Positions 53,683 to 64,000 of a stretch of DNA of 64,000 nucleotides are shown one piece after another (positions within the stretch are counted from its first letter, which is position 1; each line of letters starts with the position of its first letter). Both the position numbers and the translations under genes were made by a program. The DNA comes from Hyaloperonospora brassicae. Taxonomy: Eukaryota > Oomycota > Peronosporomycetes > Peronosporales > Peronosporaceae. The notes under the pieces were generated by a model, which had not been told where the DNA came from, searched no databases, and saw only the letters and a list, made by a program, of their open reading frames with translations. The DNA is taken from positions 496,001 to 560,000 of the forward strand of contig CANTFL010000389.1 in the NCBI GenBank assembly GCA_947650285.1. Reading direction: 5' to 3'.

Positions 53683-56600
53683 ATGGTCGAGCACCCTGCG
53701 ACAGACGCGCCGCGCGCTCTGCGCCGCCGCCTGAGCTCGGGCATGTTGCGCAAAGAGCTCGACATGCGGCTCACGGCGTACCTGCCCGCGGTCGTGCGTC
53801 GGCACCTCGAGCGCCAGGACTTGCTCCGCCCGCTGCCCATGCCCACGACCCACCGCACGCGCGTCGTGAGTATGTTTGCCGACGTCTCGGGCTTCACGTC
53901 CATGACCGAGTCGCTCGCGGCGCGCGGGCCCGTTGGCGCCGAAGACCTCGCGAAGCACTTGAACTCGTACTTTGAGCAGCTCTTGCGCCTCGTGGCGAGT
54001 GCAGGCGGCGACGTGTTTAAGTTTGCCGGAGACGCCATGCTGATCTTCTGGCCCGAGAGCAAGGAAGACGCCATGGACAGTCTATTGCGTCGTGCGTTGC
54101 AGTGTGCGCTGCGCATTCAGTCGCACTTGCACGCGGCCGAGCTCGCTCGTGGGGTCGTGCTGAGTGTGAAAGTGGGTGTGGGCATCGGGGAAGCCACGAT
54201 CGCCCATCTAGGCGGCGAGAGCGACGGCGCGACGGCTCGCATTGAGTACGTTGCGGTGGGCCCGGCGCTCGAGCAGGCGTTCGACGCAGAGCACCAGGCA
54301 GAAGCAGGCGACGTGATTTGCTCGAGCGAGTGCTGGAAGCGCGTGAGCGACTGTTTCGATGGCGCGCCCGTTGCAGCAGCTACTTTAGGCGGTGAAACAG
54401 AGCCCGAGAATGCGTTCTACAAGGTCACTGGCGTTCACAAACCAGTCAAGATCTGCTCGAGGCGGCCGTCATTCACGCGCCATGAAGCACTGCTGCACGA
54501 GCGCATGAAGCAGTACGTTTCCAGAGCTGTTTGGCCGTACCTCGATGCCCACGACGAGTTCTGGGGCTCTGAGCTTCGTGACGTGACTGTATTATTTATA
54601 AACCTTGGCTTCAGGTACACATTTGCTTGCTCTTGTGGATGGGTTCTGTGCTGCATGACGACTGATGATGATGATGGCGATGCTTTGTTTGCTTTCGCAG
54701 TGAGCAGGACTTGGCACAAATGCTAGGAGCGAAAGAGCTCCAGCGGCTGCAACATGCGTTTGCTTGCGTCCAGAAATGCGTTTACGACTACGAAGGCACG
54801 ATCAACAAGTTTCTCGTGGACGACAAAGGTAGCACGGTCATTGCTGCATTCGGACTGCCACCTGTGACCCACGAGAATGATCCCATTCGTGGCATCTTAG
54901 CCTCGCTGGCGATCTGTGCTGCGCTAGGCAACACTGGTCTGAAGGCTTCTGTGGGAATCACAACGGGCACGGCCCTGTGTGGAGTTGTTGGTCACCAAGG
55001 GAATCGGCGAGAGTACACTGTGCTCGGCGATGTCGTAAACCTCTCGGCACGTCTAATGCAACGTGCAAAGTCCGAAGGAGGTGGCGTCATCACGGATGCA
55101 TGCACAAAGATCTATGCTCAGGACGTGCTGCACTTCGAGAAGCGTCCCGAGATTATGGTCAAGGGCAAGAACGAAAGTATCAAGATACACCGACCGTATC
55201 CACGTATGTCGATTTTGCTCGACTATCATCTTACTTCTGCCATCAGACACTGTTGTCGCGGAAGTGAGATCGCATCCGCAGGTTCTGAAGCGGGGATCAG
55301 TGGACGAAAAGGGCGCGCCCATGCATTGTCCATCGTAAGTCGTGCTGCGCCAATACCGAATCTGATGGAGAACATGCACCGCGTACAAGTACGTGATGCT
55401 CAGCGGCGATTGTCGTTACGTGCAGACCAGCAGCGCTTGTCGGCAGCAGAGCTCGTTGAAAGTGAAAGCTATGTAGGGGCCCGAACAGCATTGATGGAGA
55501 AATGTTCGACTATCAGCTTATCTGCGCCAAGTGGATCGTTCGTGCTTGAAGGTGACATCGGTGTGGGTAAGACCGTGCTACTTCGATCAGCCCTTGCCAG
55601 CCCCGAAGCTGGAGGGTACCAAGTGCTAGTTGGTACCGCTTGCCCGTTTGCAACGAAGAAGCCATACGCAGTTTGGTCGGAGCTTATCACCAGACGTGCT
55701 CAGGAATTGGCTGAGAGTTTTCGTAATGGCCACGTTTGTGCCAGCCAGTCTGAGCCCCATTTCTCTCCGGACGTCGTCATTCCTGTTGATAGCTTGACTC
55801 CTGCTGCACAGGCACCGACCAGAGTTGATGAGATGGCACGCCGAAAGTGCGTGGCGCGATTTGTGAGGCAGAAGATTCGCGAGGGTGCTGCGCGAAACAC
55901 GGCACTTGTCCGACTTGCGCCTGTACTGAACGCAATCTTGGACACAGATTTTGATGCTTATCCCGACACCGATGATGTCACTGGTGACGTGGATGGCGTG
56001 GAAATTGACAACAGAAGCTGTCGAACGTATGAAGAGCCGTGCGAACACCGGTGTGAAGAGGCGGAAGCAAGCGATAAGAGTCAGCAGCTGTGCCCAGTCA
56101 GGAATGCGCATGCCGAAAGTCCCAACAAAACACCAGATTTGAAGGACGAGGAGATCGCTTCATGGTTTTTCAGTCTGCTGGATACAGCAGTTGCCCGGGA
56201 TAAGGAGTCTGGACCGTCACCGGTTTGCTCAGTTCGTGCTGACACCAATGCTGAGCCAGATTGCCGCGACGACAAGCGTGAACGCGAGGGGAAGTCCTTC
56301 GATCTGGATAGCAGCGGTGTCCTTTTGCTGTGTGCGCTGTACGCCATGTCGCGCAAACGAGCAACAGTTTTCTGTCTTGACAGTGCTACGTACATGGACG
56401 CGAAATCGTGGGTTTTGGTCGAGATTATCGCAAAGTACTTTACAAACTGCTTGGTTGTGGTTGGCACGCAACCGCCAAGCTTGGCTCGAGGTGAGCACAC
56501 CGCAAGTGCTTCGTTTCGCAAGCAACTGCTTTCACTGAAGCAGATGGATTCTTCGACGTGTGTTTCGCTGGACACTTTTCGCAGCGAAGAGATTGAGGTG

Positions 56601-58520
56601 CTGTCGCGACAGATTCTGCAAGTGTCTTCTATTCCAGGCAACCTCTTGGAAATACTCGTGTCGCGGTCACAAGGGAACCCTCTTTTTTTACACGAAATTA
56701 TTGCTGAGATGCAGGAGCAACAAGTTATCCGGGTGGACGAAAAGAAAGGCGTCCGCCGATGCGAACTACATGTCCAGGAACCTTGGGACGACAAGTCCAA
56801 GTCCGAGTTTTGTTTCGCCTGCCATGCGAGCTTTTTGGGCTCGAAGAAGGACAGAGTCAAAGGAAATGACATTGACGTGGCTCTTGGCGAGGAAGCAGCA
56901 AGGAAGACTAGGCAGCGATGTCAATGCTGCGGATACGTCTTTTGCGCAGAATGTACTCCAAAAGCATGCCAAGCGAAGCTTGTAGGAAAGTCGAGCGAAC
57001 CTGTGCGACACTGTCGCACATGTTACAATATTGCATCGTCACGTCGGCCTAGTGGATCGAGCCAAAGCATCGGCGCTGCCATAGGGGCTATCGCAGACAA
57101 ACGGATACGGAAGAAAAGCCGGTTGCGGTCCATTTTCCACTCCGGCAGCAGTGTCGATCAAGCCCTGCCGTTGGTCACATCACCAAACTCTCCCGCTGCG
57201 TCGAAAGCTCGGACGCTTATGAACCGCGTCGCGCCCCATCCTCCTCGAACCGTCAAGAGTGTGCTCACTACGATGCTTGATCGACTGACGGTCTCACAGC
57301 GTATGCTCATGAAGACCGCTAGTGCCATTGGGCCCGTTTTTGACAAAGAGACCCTCCGCGGTACTTGTCCCATCGAGGCGCACCTGTCCCGGTTCGCACA
57401 AGACCTCGAGGACCTGGAACAACTGGCCATGATTCGTCGAATTGACACATTCATTGGGGGTGTGCCTGCGTCGTCCAGGCCGATCGGTGGGGCGCTTCCT
57501 CCCAACAGTCGAGCAGCATCGTCACCCAGTAGCCATTTGAAAGTCAAGTTTGAGTTCTGCCACGGCTTCATGTGTGGTGTCATTCGCGACCAAATGCTCC
57601 GGGGCCAGCTGGACAAATTGAGCGCTCGTATCGTTGATCTCCGCGAACAGCAGCAGAAGCAGCTGCGCCACAATTTTTTCTCCAAGGCAAATGAGAGTTT
57701 GTCTCGTCCGCAGCAATTGGTTATCCCGGCTTCGGGCGATGACAGCGATGTTTGGCGAGCACAAACCCGTTCGGTTGATGTGTGCAAGTCGCGATCTCCA
57801 GTGTATAGCGGCGGTGGGCGGCAACGTCTTCTCGTTTGTTGTAATGTGCGCACGGGACACGAGCCGACCGGATCACAAGAAGGCGCCAGCACGAGCAACA
57901 CTGGTATCGCGGCGTCTAGTCCATTGCCCAAATTGTCGACAACGCCGTTGCCTCAGAAAAGCGAGTGCGAAGATGACTCTTCGCCAGTCATCAGCCCGAG
58001 CAGCGCTTTCTCCACATCTTCTTTCTCGTCCAGCAGCACACTTCACGCACTGCCGACGTTCATGCGGTTGAAGTCAAGTTACGTGGTCGTCAAAAAGCAC
58101 AGCAGTGTGTTTTCGCACCTGAAATTGAAAGGACTCAAGAACACTCGGCAGTGGAAGTCGCGCTATGCTGTGCTGCAAAACGCACGCTTGCAACTGCAGT
58201 ACGAAGAAAGTGACCCGATCGCAAACATCTCGGCAATCGCTGCCCCGCTCCAAGCAGCGAGTACGTCGCACGAAACATCGCTCTCTCTCAAGGGCGCTAA
58301 GGTCAGTGCGTGCGACCCGGAGGTGGCTGGGAAAGCCAACTGCTTTCAAGTCGAGGTGTATGAATGGAGGAAGAAGGGAAAGGTGTTCAGCGACGAACGC
58401 CGTTTGTTTGTTATTGGCGTCGAAGGCGCAGAAGAAGTTGGGAATTGGATCTACATGATCCGCTTTGCCATCGAATCGCTTGAAAACGACGTGCGAGTCC
58501 GCCCGGACGGCTGCTGGTAG
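53683..58520 (+). CDS. Soluble-adenylyl-cyclase-like protein with NTPase, FYVE and PH domains
   Basis: Exons 53683-54614 and 54701-58520 (86-nt intron, GTACAC...TCGCAG) give 1583 aa. Class III cyclase domain C1 has VVSMFADVSGFTSMTE (metal Asp 67) and GGDVFKFAGDAML (Asp 117). C2 has VTVLFINLGF, TINKFLVDDKGS and REYTVLGDVVNLSAR, keeping the catalytic Asn (~424) and Arg (~428). This paired order is that of bicarbonate-regulated soluble adenylyl cyclase (ADCY10). Next comes a P-loop NTPase (GDIGVGKT ~595-602, FCLDSA ~869, SQGNPLFLHEI ~967). Unusually a FYVE-type finger (WDDKSKSEFCFAC, RQRCQCCGYVFCAEC, RHCRTC; ~1005-1089) lies inside the NTPase/helical region, and a PH domain closes the protein (~1436-1580). 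It probably makes cAMP on phosphoinositide membranes. A possible extra intron starts at 55204. Confidence 0.92.
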
Positions 58521-60795
58521 AGCAGGGCGCTCGAGTGCGACAATGTCAAAAAACACCACTCGTGATCAAAGAATGATAAAAACAAATGTAACTTATCTCG
58601 AGACTTGAGGAAGAAGCAGCCAGTGAATGTGCGACAGTTGCAAGCGAAACGTGCTAGCAACACCTTTCTGCCTGGAAACAGAGCCAAAAGTAGGCAGCTT
58701 CAGAGTTTGCAGCAGCGCCGCGCATAGAGCTGCAGGACCAGATGTACGTCCACTCTGACTTCGACAGCAATGAATTATGTTTGTGGACACGACGCAGCAG
58801 TGACGTGTGTTACTTTGAGCTTATGTGACAGCGTATCACTGTGGTTCATGCACCTTACAACGCATGACCCCTCGTCCAACTGCCAAGCCCATGTGTTCGA
58901 AAGGGTACGTGGATATTCACACTACATCCAGCCAACTCTCTAGACTCGATGGTCCGTATCCGAGGTCAGCAATAGAGTCTGCGTCTCAATGTACACAGGG
59001 TCAAGCCGTCACACATCCCGGCGAGGTTGTTCCACTCGGAGTGAAGGCCATGCGAGCGAATAGTTATTATTGTCACCACAAGGGTACGTGGTAGCTCAGC
59101 GTTTTGCAAGGGAGAATAGAGATGCATCAACGTTACCACACAGTCGAAACCATACGCCACAATATGGAAAATATCATTCCGATACGTTTACTAACATGCA
59201 GATACCATCGTTCGAGTGCACACATGCCTAGACTCGATATTGTGCAAAGAGTCATGCAGATGACTGGAGATGCATTGACGGGCTCGTCCCACCACGCTGG
59301 ACGCGAAGCCTATCGGTAGTATCGATAGGATAAGAAAGGCAATCTACCTGACCATTAGCGTGTGGCCGTCGATGGCAAAAAACGTGAACACGACCACACG
59401 CTCTCGGACGACAGCATTCATCAGGGCTTGAAAGATACGAAGACTCTGTATTGCTTCACATGCGTAGATGACCTACTGGTGCCGCATATAAGCTTTTTAC
59501 TGTATTTCAACACTGCGGAGTCGACGCTCACTTTGTTGTTGCGTCAAGAGCTGAAGCTACTGAACTTGCACTTGATAATCTGCGCACGAAGAGGAAAAAC
59601 ACTGCGGATACTCAATCTCGCAACTTGCTACGATGTTTGCAGGCTCGTTATCAGTACATTCTATCGTTTTCCCATGTAATCCGAAACATGTTTATACTCG
59701 TAAGTTGTGAACATACGTATCGTACACAACTCAATACTCGTAGTCGTCGTAGTGCTTGACGCATTTTGTTCGTCGCGAAGTGCGTTCTGAGATCCTCACT
59801 TTTCGCATCCAATCGATGAGTTCGCTACGCAAACCTCATTCCAACACATAACGAGCATCAAGAGGCGTTTGTCCGACCTCAGCTGTTGCGTAGATATGCA
59901 GCTAAAGAGCCAGACGTTAACTACAACATCTGACAACAGCACTTCAGTTGCATAACATCAACCACCTGTTGTACCCAATTGTGTGCGACAAGCAGCGACA
60001 AGTGCCATAACACGTGACTTGAAGTCGCAATAGTGCTCACCTCGAACGTATATACGCCCACACAGCAGATGCGGGGTCAAAAGCAGCACATTGACGACTG
60101 CAGCGGGTCTGAATGCGCCGATGAACGAGCCTGCGCTCATTGACAATCCGTAGAGCCGCTGCTGCCACATCTTCAGTCCATTTGTTGAGCGTGTATGGTG
60201 TGACTACGATAAGTGTTGACGACGCCTTGACTGCCAGTCGTGATCGAATACTTCGACAAATGAAAGGAGCTTGTCTCGACTCAAGTATTGTGGAAGTGTT
60301 GGTCAATATGTGGCTTGTGCTTCTTGCGTGGAAGGACCGAGGATGTGGGTTTGGTCAGCCAATTGGTGAGGAAGAAATGACGTTACATGCTGTGACGCTG
60401 GTGGCGGTGAACGAGCTCGCGGAGAATGTGTACCATCGAATTGCTGACAAAAGCATGTGAAGAACCGGAGAAGTGTCAACCCCGTCCGTTTTACGACTCG
60501 GTCTCGCCCAGGAACACACATCGATCGCGGGAACCAGATTCCAAGACACAGTGGTCCGCTATGCAATTCCTAAGGTCAGCACTGGTAGAAGAAGTCGCTG
60601 GATGCGCTGGCCGGCAAGTCAGTCTGCTTCTCGATCACTGTATTTTTTATCAACAACATGGATCGGAAGCATACATGTGCATAGCGACAGCAGCAAACAT
60701 AAGAGTGCATACACCATCTCTTCTCCCAATGGGTCGGTCTAGGACCTCCACTGTAACGATAGTCTGCCTGAGTCACGTTGCTTTCCACACGTAGT
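58521..60795. other. Intergenic region between convergent genes
   Basis: The cyclase (plus) and WW-PDZ (minus) genes converge on this 2.3-kb spacer. Only short frames without motifs were seen. Confidence 0.5.
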
Positions 60796-63278
60796 TTAAT
60801 TCGCACTTGAAGTGTCCGGCTTCCAGAAAAGTGAGAAAATGTTCGAGATGATAACGTCTGCAACGTTCATAGTGTCTTCGCTGTCAACTAGATGTTCAGG
60901 TGGAGGATGAGATGGTGCTGTCGGGACTCGGAGCTGCTCCAAGTCGACAACTGTTCCTTCGTCCACCACATCTTCGTCGTCCGCCACATTTTCGTCGTCC
61001 ATCACATCTTCTCCGCCCGCCACATCTTCTCCGCCCGCCACATCTTCTCCGCCCGCCACATCTTCTGCGTCGACCACATCTTCTGCGTCCATCACATCTT
61101 CTTCGTCCAGCATCGTAGCTGGTACACCTCCCACATCACATCTGCTATCAATCGAAACGCCACCGTCACTTGACAAACCAGCTACGCCAGGACCGATCGG
61201 ACGCTGCACTTCGTTACGAGCTCGTCGAAAAGTGAGCGTCAGAGGCCGCAATCCTCCTTGTAGCAACAACATCACGTGGCGGAATGGCGCAGATTCTACG
61301 ACATTCTTGTTCACGGCGATGAGCTCATCATCCGGCGCAATAACGTCCGTTACGACCGCGGTCGTGCCCGATGCCAAACTCTGCACAGTCGCGCCCGAGT
61401 CCGGCACATTGGCTCGGAAACGAATCCCAAGTGGACCGTGTTCTTCAAACACCACATCGATGTACTGGAAGTCATCGTCGACGCTTTCGGCGCGTCTTGT
61501 GATTGAATTCGGCTGTGATGGTTGGGACTCGAGCGTTGTGACACTAGAAGTACGAATAGGCGGCTGCTCCTGGATCGACTGACTCCTCGGTGGGGAGGGT
61601 GCACGTGCTGCCCGGAGCAAACGCGGATCAGTCCACGTCGTAGTAGACGTCTGCTTGTGGAAGAAAAAGACAGCACCGGACAGTGTCACGCGCATCTCCC
61701 ATCCAGCGGGCAATGGTGTCGTAAAGTCTTCGATCGTGTGTTTGCGACCATCATCAGGGGGGACGTGAATGTCCTCTAGCACACTGCTACTCTGTATGAT
61801 CTGCGGTGTCGAGAAGGAGCGACGTATTCCATGATCGTCCGCTGCACAGTCGCGAATCAAGCGACGATGCGCACCAACAACGCTCGCAATATTGTCTGAG
61901 GTTGGACTGGATTCCTTGGGGTCTGCACGTGCAGACGTCACAGCTGAGCGCAGTTTGATCGCAATCGGTACACGGGGGTCTTCCAGCGCGTGGCTGCCGT
62001 CAGATTCTTTCTCCCGGTAGCAAAGTACACCTTCTGTCGTTTCGGTCTGGTCGTAATCCGCAGGAAGGTCGACATCACTGCAGAGAGCATTGACTTCGTG
62101 CAGCTTGACCTCTAGCGCCCGTTGCAACTGTTGTTTCTCGTCGGCAGCTCGTATCTCTTGCTGCGCTAGTTGGTCCGTCAATTCGACAACAGCAGCGTGA
62201 CTGGCTTGCAGCTCCTGTTCCCTATCGTGCAATTTTTGTCGCAGCAACTGCTCCGTTTCAACAGCTTGTTCACTTTTGCTTGCATCCAAGTCCCTCGTCT
62301 TGCAAGCCGATCTCTCTTGCTTTACTTTTTCTGCGAGTACACGCGATGCCTTCAATTCGAGCCTCAGCTGATTGCTCACAAATTGCACTGCGTCGTCTGT
62401 CAGCTTCCCTGCCAAAAACGCCCGTGATCCCAGCACCTCGACCAGCTTCACAAGCGCTTTTTCAGCCTCTCGCTTCTGCCGCAACAACTGCATCACCGGT
62501 TGACTCCACTTGCTCACCAAAGGTTGCGTTCCGGACGCTTCGTCCTCTGCTGCTATCAACGCGGTCCAGATCTCAGCCAATTGGTCGTCCACAAGGTCCA
62601 TCATCTGCCCGTTCGTTGCAAGCAGCTGCATGAACTCGGTCCAGCTCTTCTCGTTCTTGTTCCTTGAAAGTGGCAGCTGGTTCCCTACCGACTTGAAAGC
62701 CGGCAGAGGTTTCGTATGCAACTCACCAATAGGTCCAATCGTTGTTCGACGAGGTGGTGGCGAGTTCGTGAGCAACGGGAGGACCACATCCTTCTTGTCA
62801 GTGTCTCCGTTGGTCTGCTGCATCAAACGAGCCTCAACAATGTGCTTTTTTGGCAGCGAGGCGCACTTTAATTCACGAGTGTTTGATTTCGAGCCGACCA
62901 CAGACTGCACAGCATCGACCGGTGGGCTCGTCATGTAGCCATCTTGCGGTCCCACTGTTGAGCAGCACGCGGCCGTTTTTTGCACCCGTCGCCCACTCGT
63001 TTGACTCTGATACGCCTGCAACAAAACCCTTCCCCTTGCAATTAAGTGGTCGTACACACGGCCGTCGCGGTCGGCGCGCCCCCAGCCTGCTTCTGATTCT
63101 GAGTCGGTTCGACTCAGACGAAAAGTGCTTTTGGACCGCCGTCGTCGCGAGCGCTCTGGGCACCAGACACCACGGGCCGTGCAGACACTGTAGGCGGTTG
63201 CAAGATAGCCGCAGTTGACACGGAGGAGTCAGGAGACTGTGCTGCTTGTTGCGGGAAGGAGGCCATGGATCGCTCCAT
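60796..63278 (-). CDS. Coiled-coil, WW and PDZ domain scaffold protein
   Basis: The main exon (60796-63015) begins after a TTGTTGCAG acceptor. A first exon 63120-63278 from ATG (MERSMASFPQQAAQS) joins in frame through a GTCTGA donor (104-nt intron), giving 792 aa; the donor is weak, so exon 1 is tentative. Residues about 268-360 are a coiled coil rich in Leu/Glu/Gln. A WW domain follows (LPAGWEMRVTLSGAVFFFHK, then WTDPR; ~486-518), with both tryptophans and the aromatic pair. Next is a PDZ domain (~566-650; IDVVFEEHGPLGIRF is the carboxylate-binding strand, DELIAVNKNVV the middle). The tail holds an 18-bp repeat encoding GGEDVA-type hexads and is strongly acidic. WW binds proline-rich peptides and PDZ binds C-termini, so this is a scaffold; its partners are unknown. 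Confidence 0.87.
60962..61113. repeat. 18-bp coding minisatellite in the WW-PDZ gene
   Basis: Period 18, about eight copies of CCACATCTTCTCCGCCCG-like units; the three central copies are identical. On the coding strand each unit gives a hexad such as EDVAGG or EDVMDA. Divisible by three, so copy-number changes keep the frame. Confidence 0.92.
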
Positions 63279-64000
63279 CGCGAACTGGCAGGCGGACTCA
63301 GATGACTATGGGCTTGCGAACGACCTAAAATGCGACAATTTCGGTTGTATAAAATCATGTTTTTTTACCATAAGCAAAGCTCTTGTGAAACATTAGACTG
63401 TAGGATGGAAACGCCCGGTAGGAGGCCGATCCGGTGGCTTCAGTGTGTGCTCTTGTAGTTGTTACTATAGTCGCTCTAAAACATGTTTCACAGGCGTGAC
63501 TGATTGTCAGATTCGGTGCAGATAGGCTTGTACAACAATGTGTCAGCATTGGATTTAGTGACGAGTGTAGAACTTTTCCATTGCTTTCAGGTTTGGTCCT
63601 CCGGCACTTCGTGCTATCCTTCATGACTGCTACACATGCTATGTGAAAGTCGTGGATTGCGCGAGGGATCGATTATTCATACCTTCGAGCAGCACGTCCT
63701 CCTTAGCGTCAAGCAGATCGTGCTCCGATATATAAGGTACAGCTTCAGCAAGTGCGCTAGTACGATTGTTCACCGGACAAGCATATTGTTTGATCTACGC
63801 TAAGACAGACGAGTGTTGTTACGAGGATTCACAAGGATCCGATCTCATCAAGAAAAAGTAAGAAGGTGGTAACGCATTTAAAGTTAAAGAGCAATCGTGA
63901 AATGTTGGTATCAGCAATATCCTCGTTCATGTGTGGTTTTGCTCATGTACCGTTTTATAGCGTCTACTCTGGCGCATGAGGAACAACAGTGGACCTGAAA
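63279..64000. other. Right-end spacer
   Basis: No coding region recognised. The first 100 bp would be the leader and promoter of the minus-strand WW-PDZ gene. The window ends in AT-rich DNA. Confidence 0.5.

Noticed and set aside
57158..57931. 257-codon minus-strand frame
   Set aside because: Antisense shadow of the cyclase gene; no domain or splice support.
60962..61113. Regular 18-bp repeats that could be taken for a CRISPR array
   Set aside because: There are no spacers; it is an in-frame coding minisatellite in a eukaryotic gene.

Overview
The window is eukaryotic nuclear DNA, most likely from an oomycete (Peronosporales type, such as Phytophthora or a downy mildew). The evidence is compact genes with few, short GT-AG introns (32-nt microexon; introns of about 50-250 nt), initiator-like TCAYTYC motifs just upstream of several start codons, a Ty3/Gypsy element of a kind familiar from oomycetes, and a cyclase-NTPase-FYVE-PH multidomain fusion of the sort common in that group. 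I cannot name the species from sequence alone.

The window has two parts. The left part (about 0.8-38.4 kb) is gene-poor and built of mobile-element debris. In order it holds: one small conserved-looking gene (107-790, minus); spacer with short tandem repeats; a decayed L1-like LINE on the minus strand (about 3.7-7.8 kb, possibly to 10 kb) with endonuclease, reverse transcriptase and C-terminal zinc-finger remnants; AT-rich spacer; a pogo/Tigger-like DNA transposon with terminal inverted repeats and TA target duplication (14342-16560); an 847-bp element with about 70-bp terminal inverted repeats (19104-19950); a Copia RNase H scrap (about 20.2 kb); a structurally complete Ty3/Gypsy retrotransposon (20982-28748, pol on the minus strand) with about 98% identical LTRs and a perfect TCGCG target duplication but many internal stops; and, immediately downstream, a broken secreted-type M13 (neprilysin-like) peptidase gene (28893-31066) whose zinc motifs are also lost. 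From 31.1 to 38.4 kb I recognise nothing.

The right part (38.5-63.3 kb) is gene-rich, with intact multi-exon housekeeping or signalling genes: SF3B6/p14 splicing factor (minus), a small hypothetical gene (plus) directly behind a 311-bp GTA microsatellite, a snapin-like BLOC-1 subunit (minus), a RING-finger protein with a long acidic tail (minus), mitochondrial RNA polymerase (minus), a thioredoxin/phosducin-like protein (plus, divergent from the polymerase), a soluble-adenylyl-cyclase-like protein with added FYVE and PH domains (plus), and a coiled-coil/WW/PDZ scaffold protein (minus).

The genes do not form a pathway; they are ordinary neighbours in a gene island. The most notable points are the sAC-FYVE-PH fusion, the antisense coding unit carried between pol and the 3' LTR of the Gypsy element, the transition-type nonsense load in an element with young LTRs, and the M13 gene that lost its catalytic residues as well as its frame.
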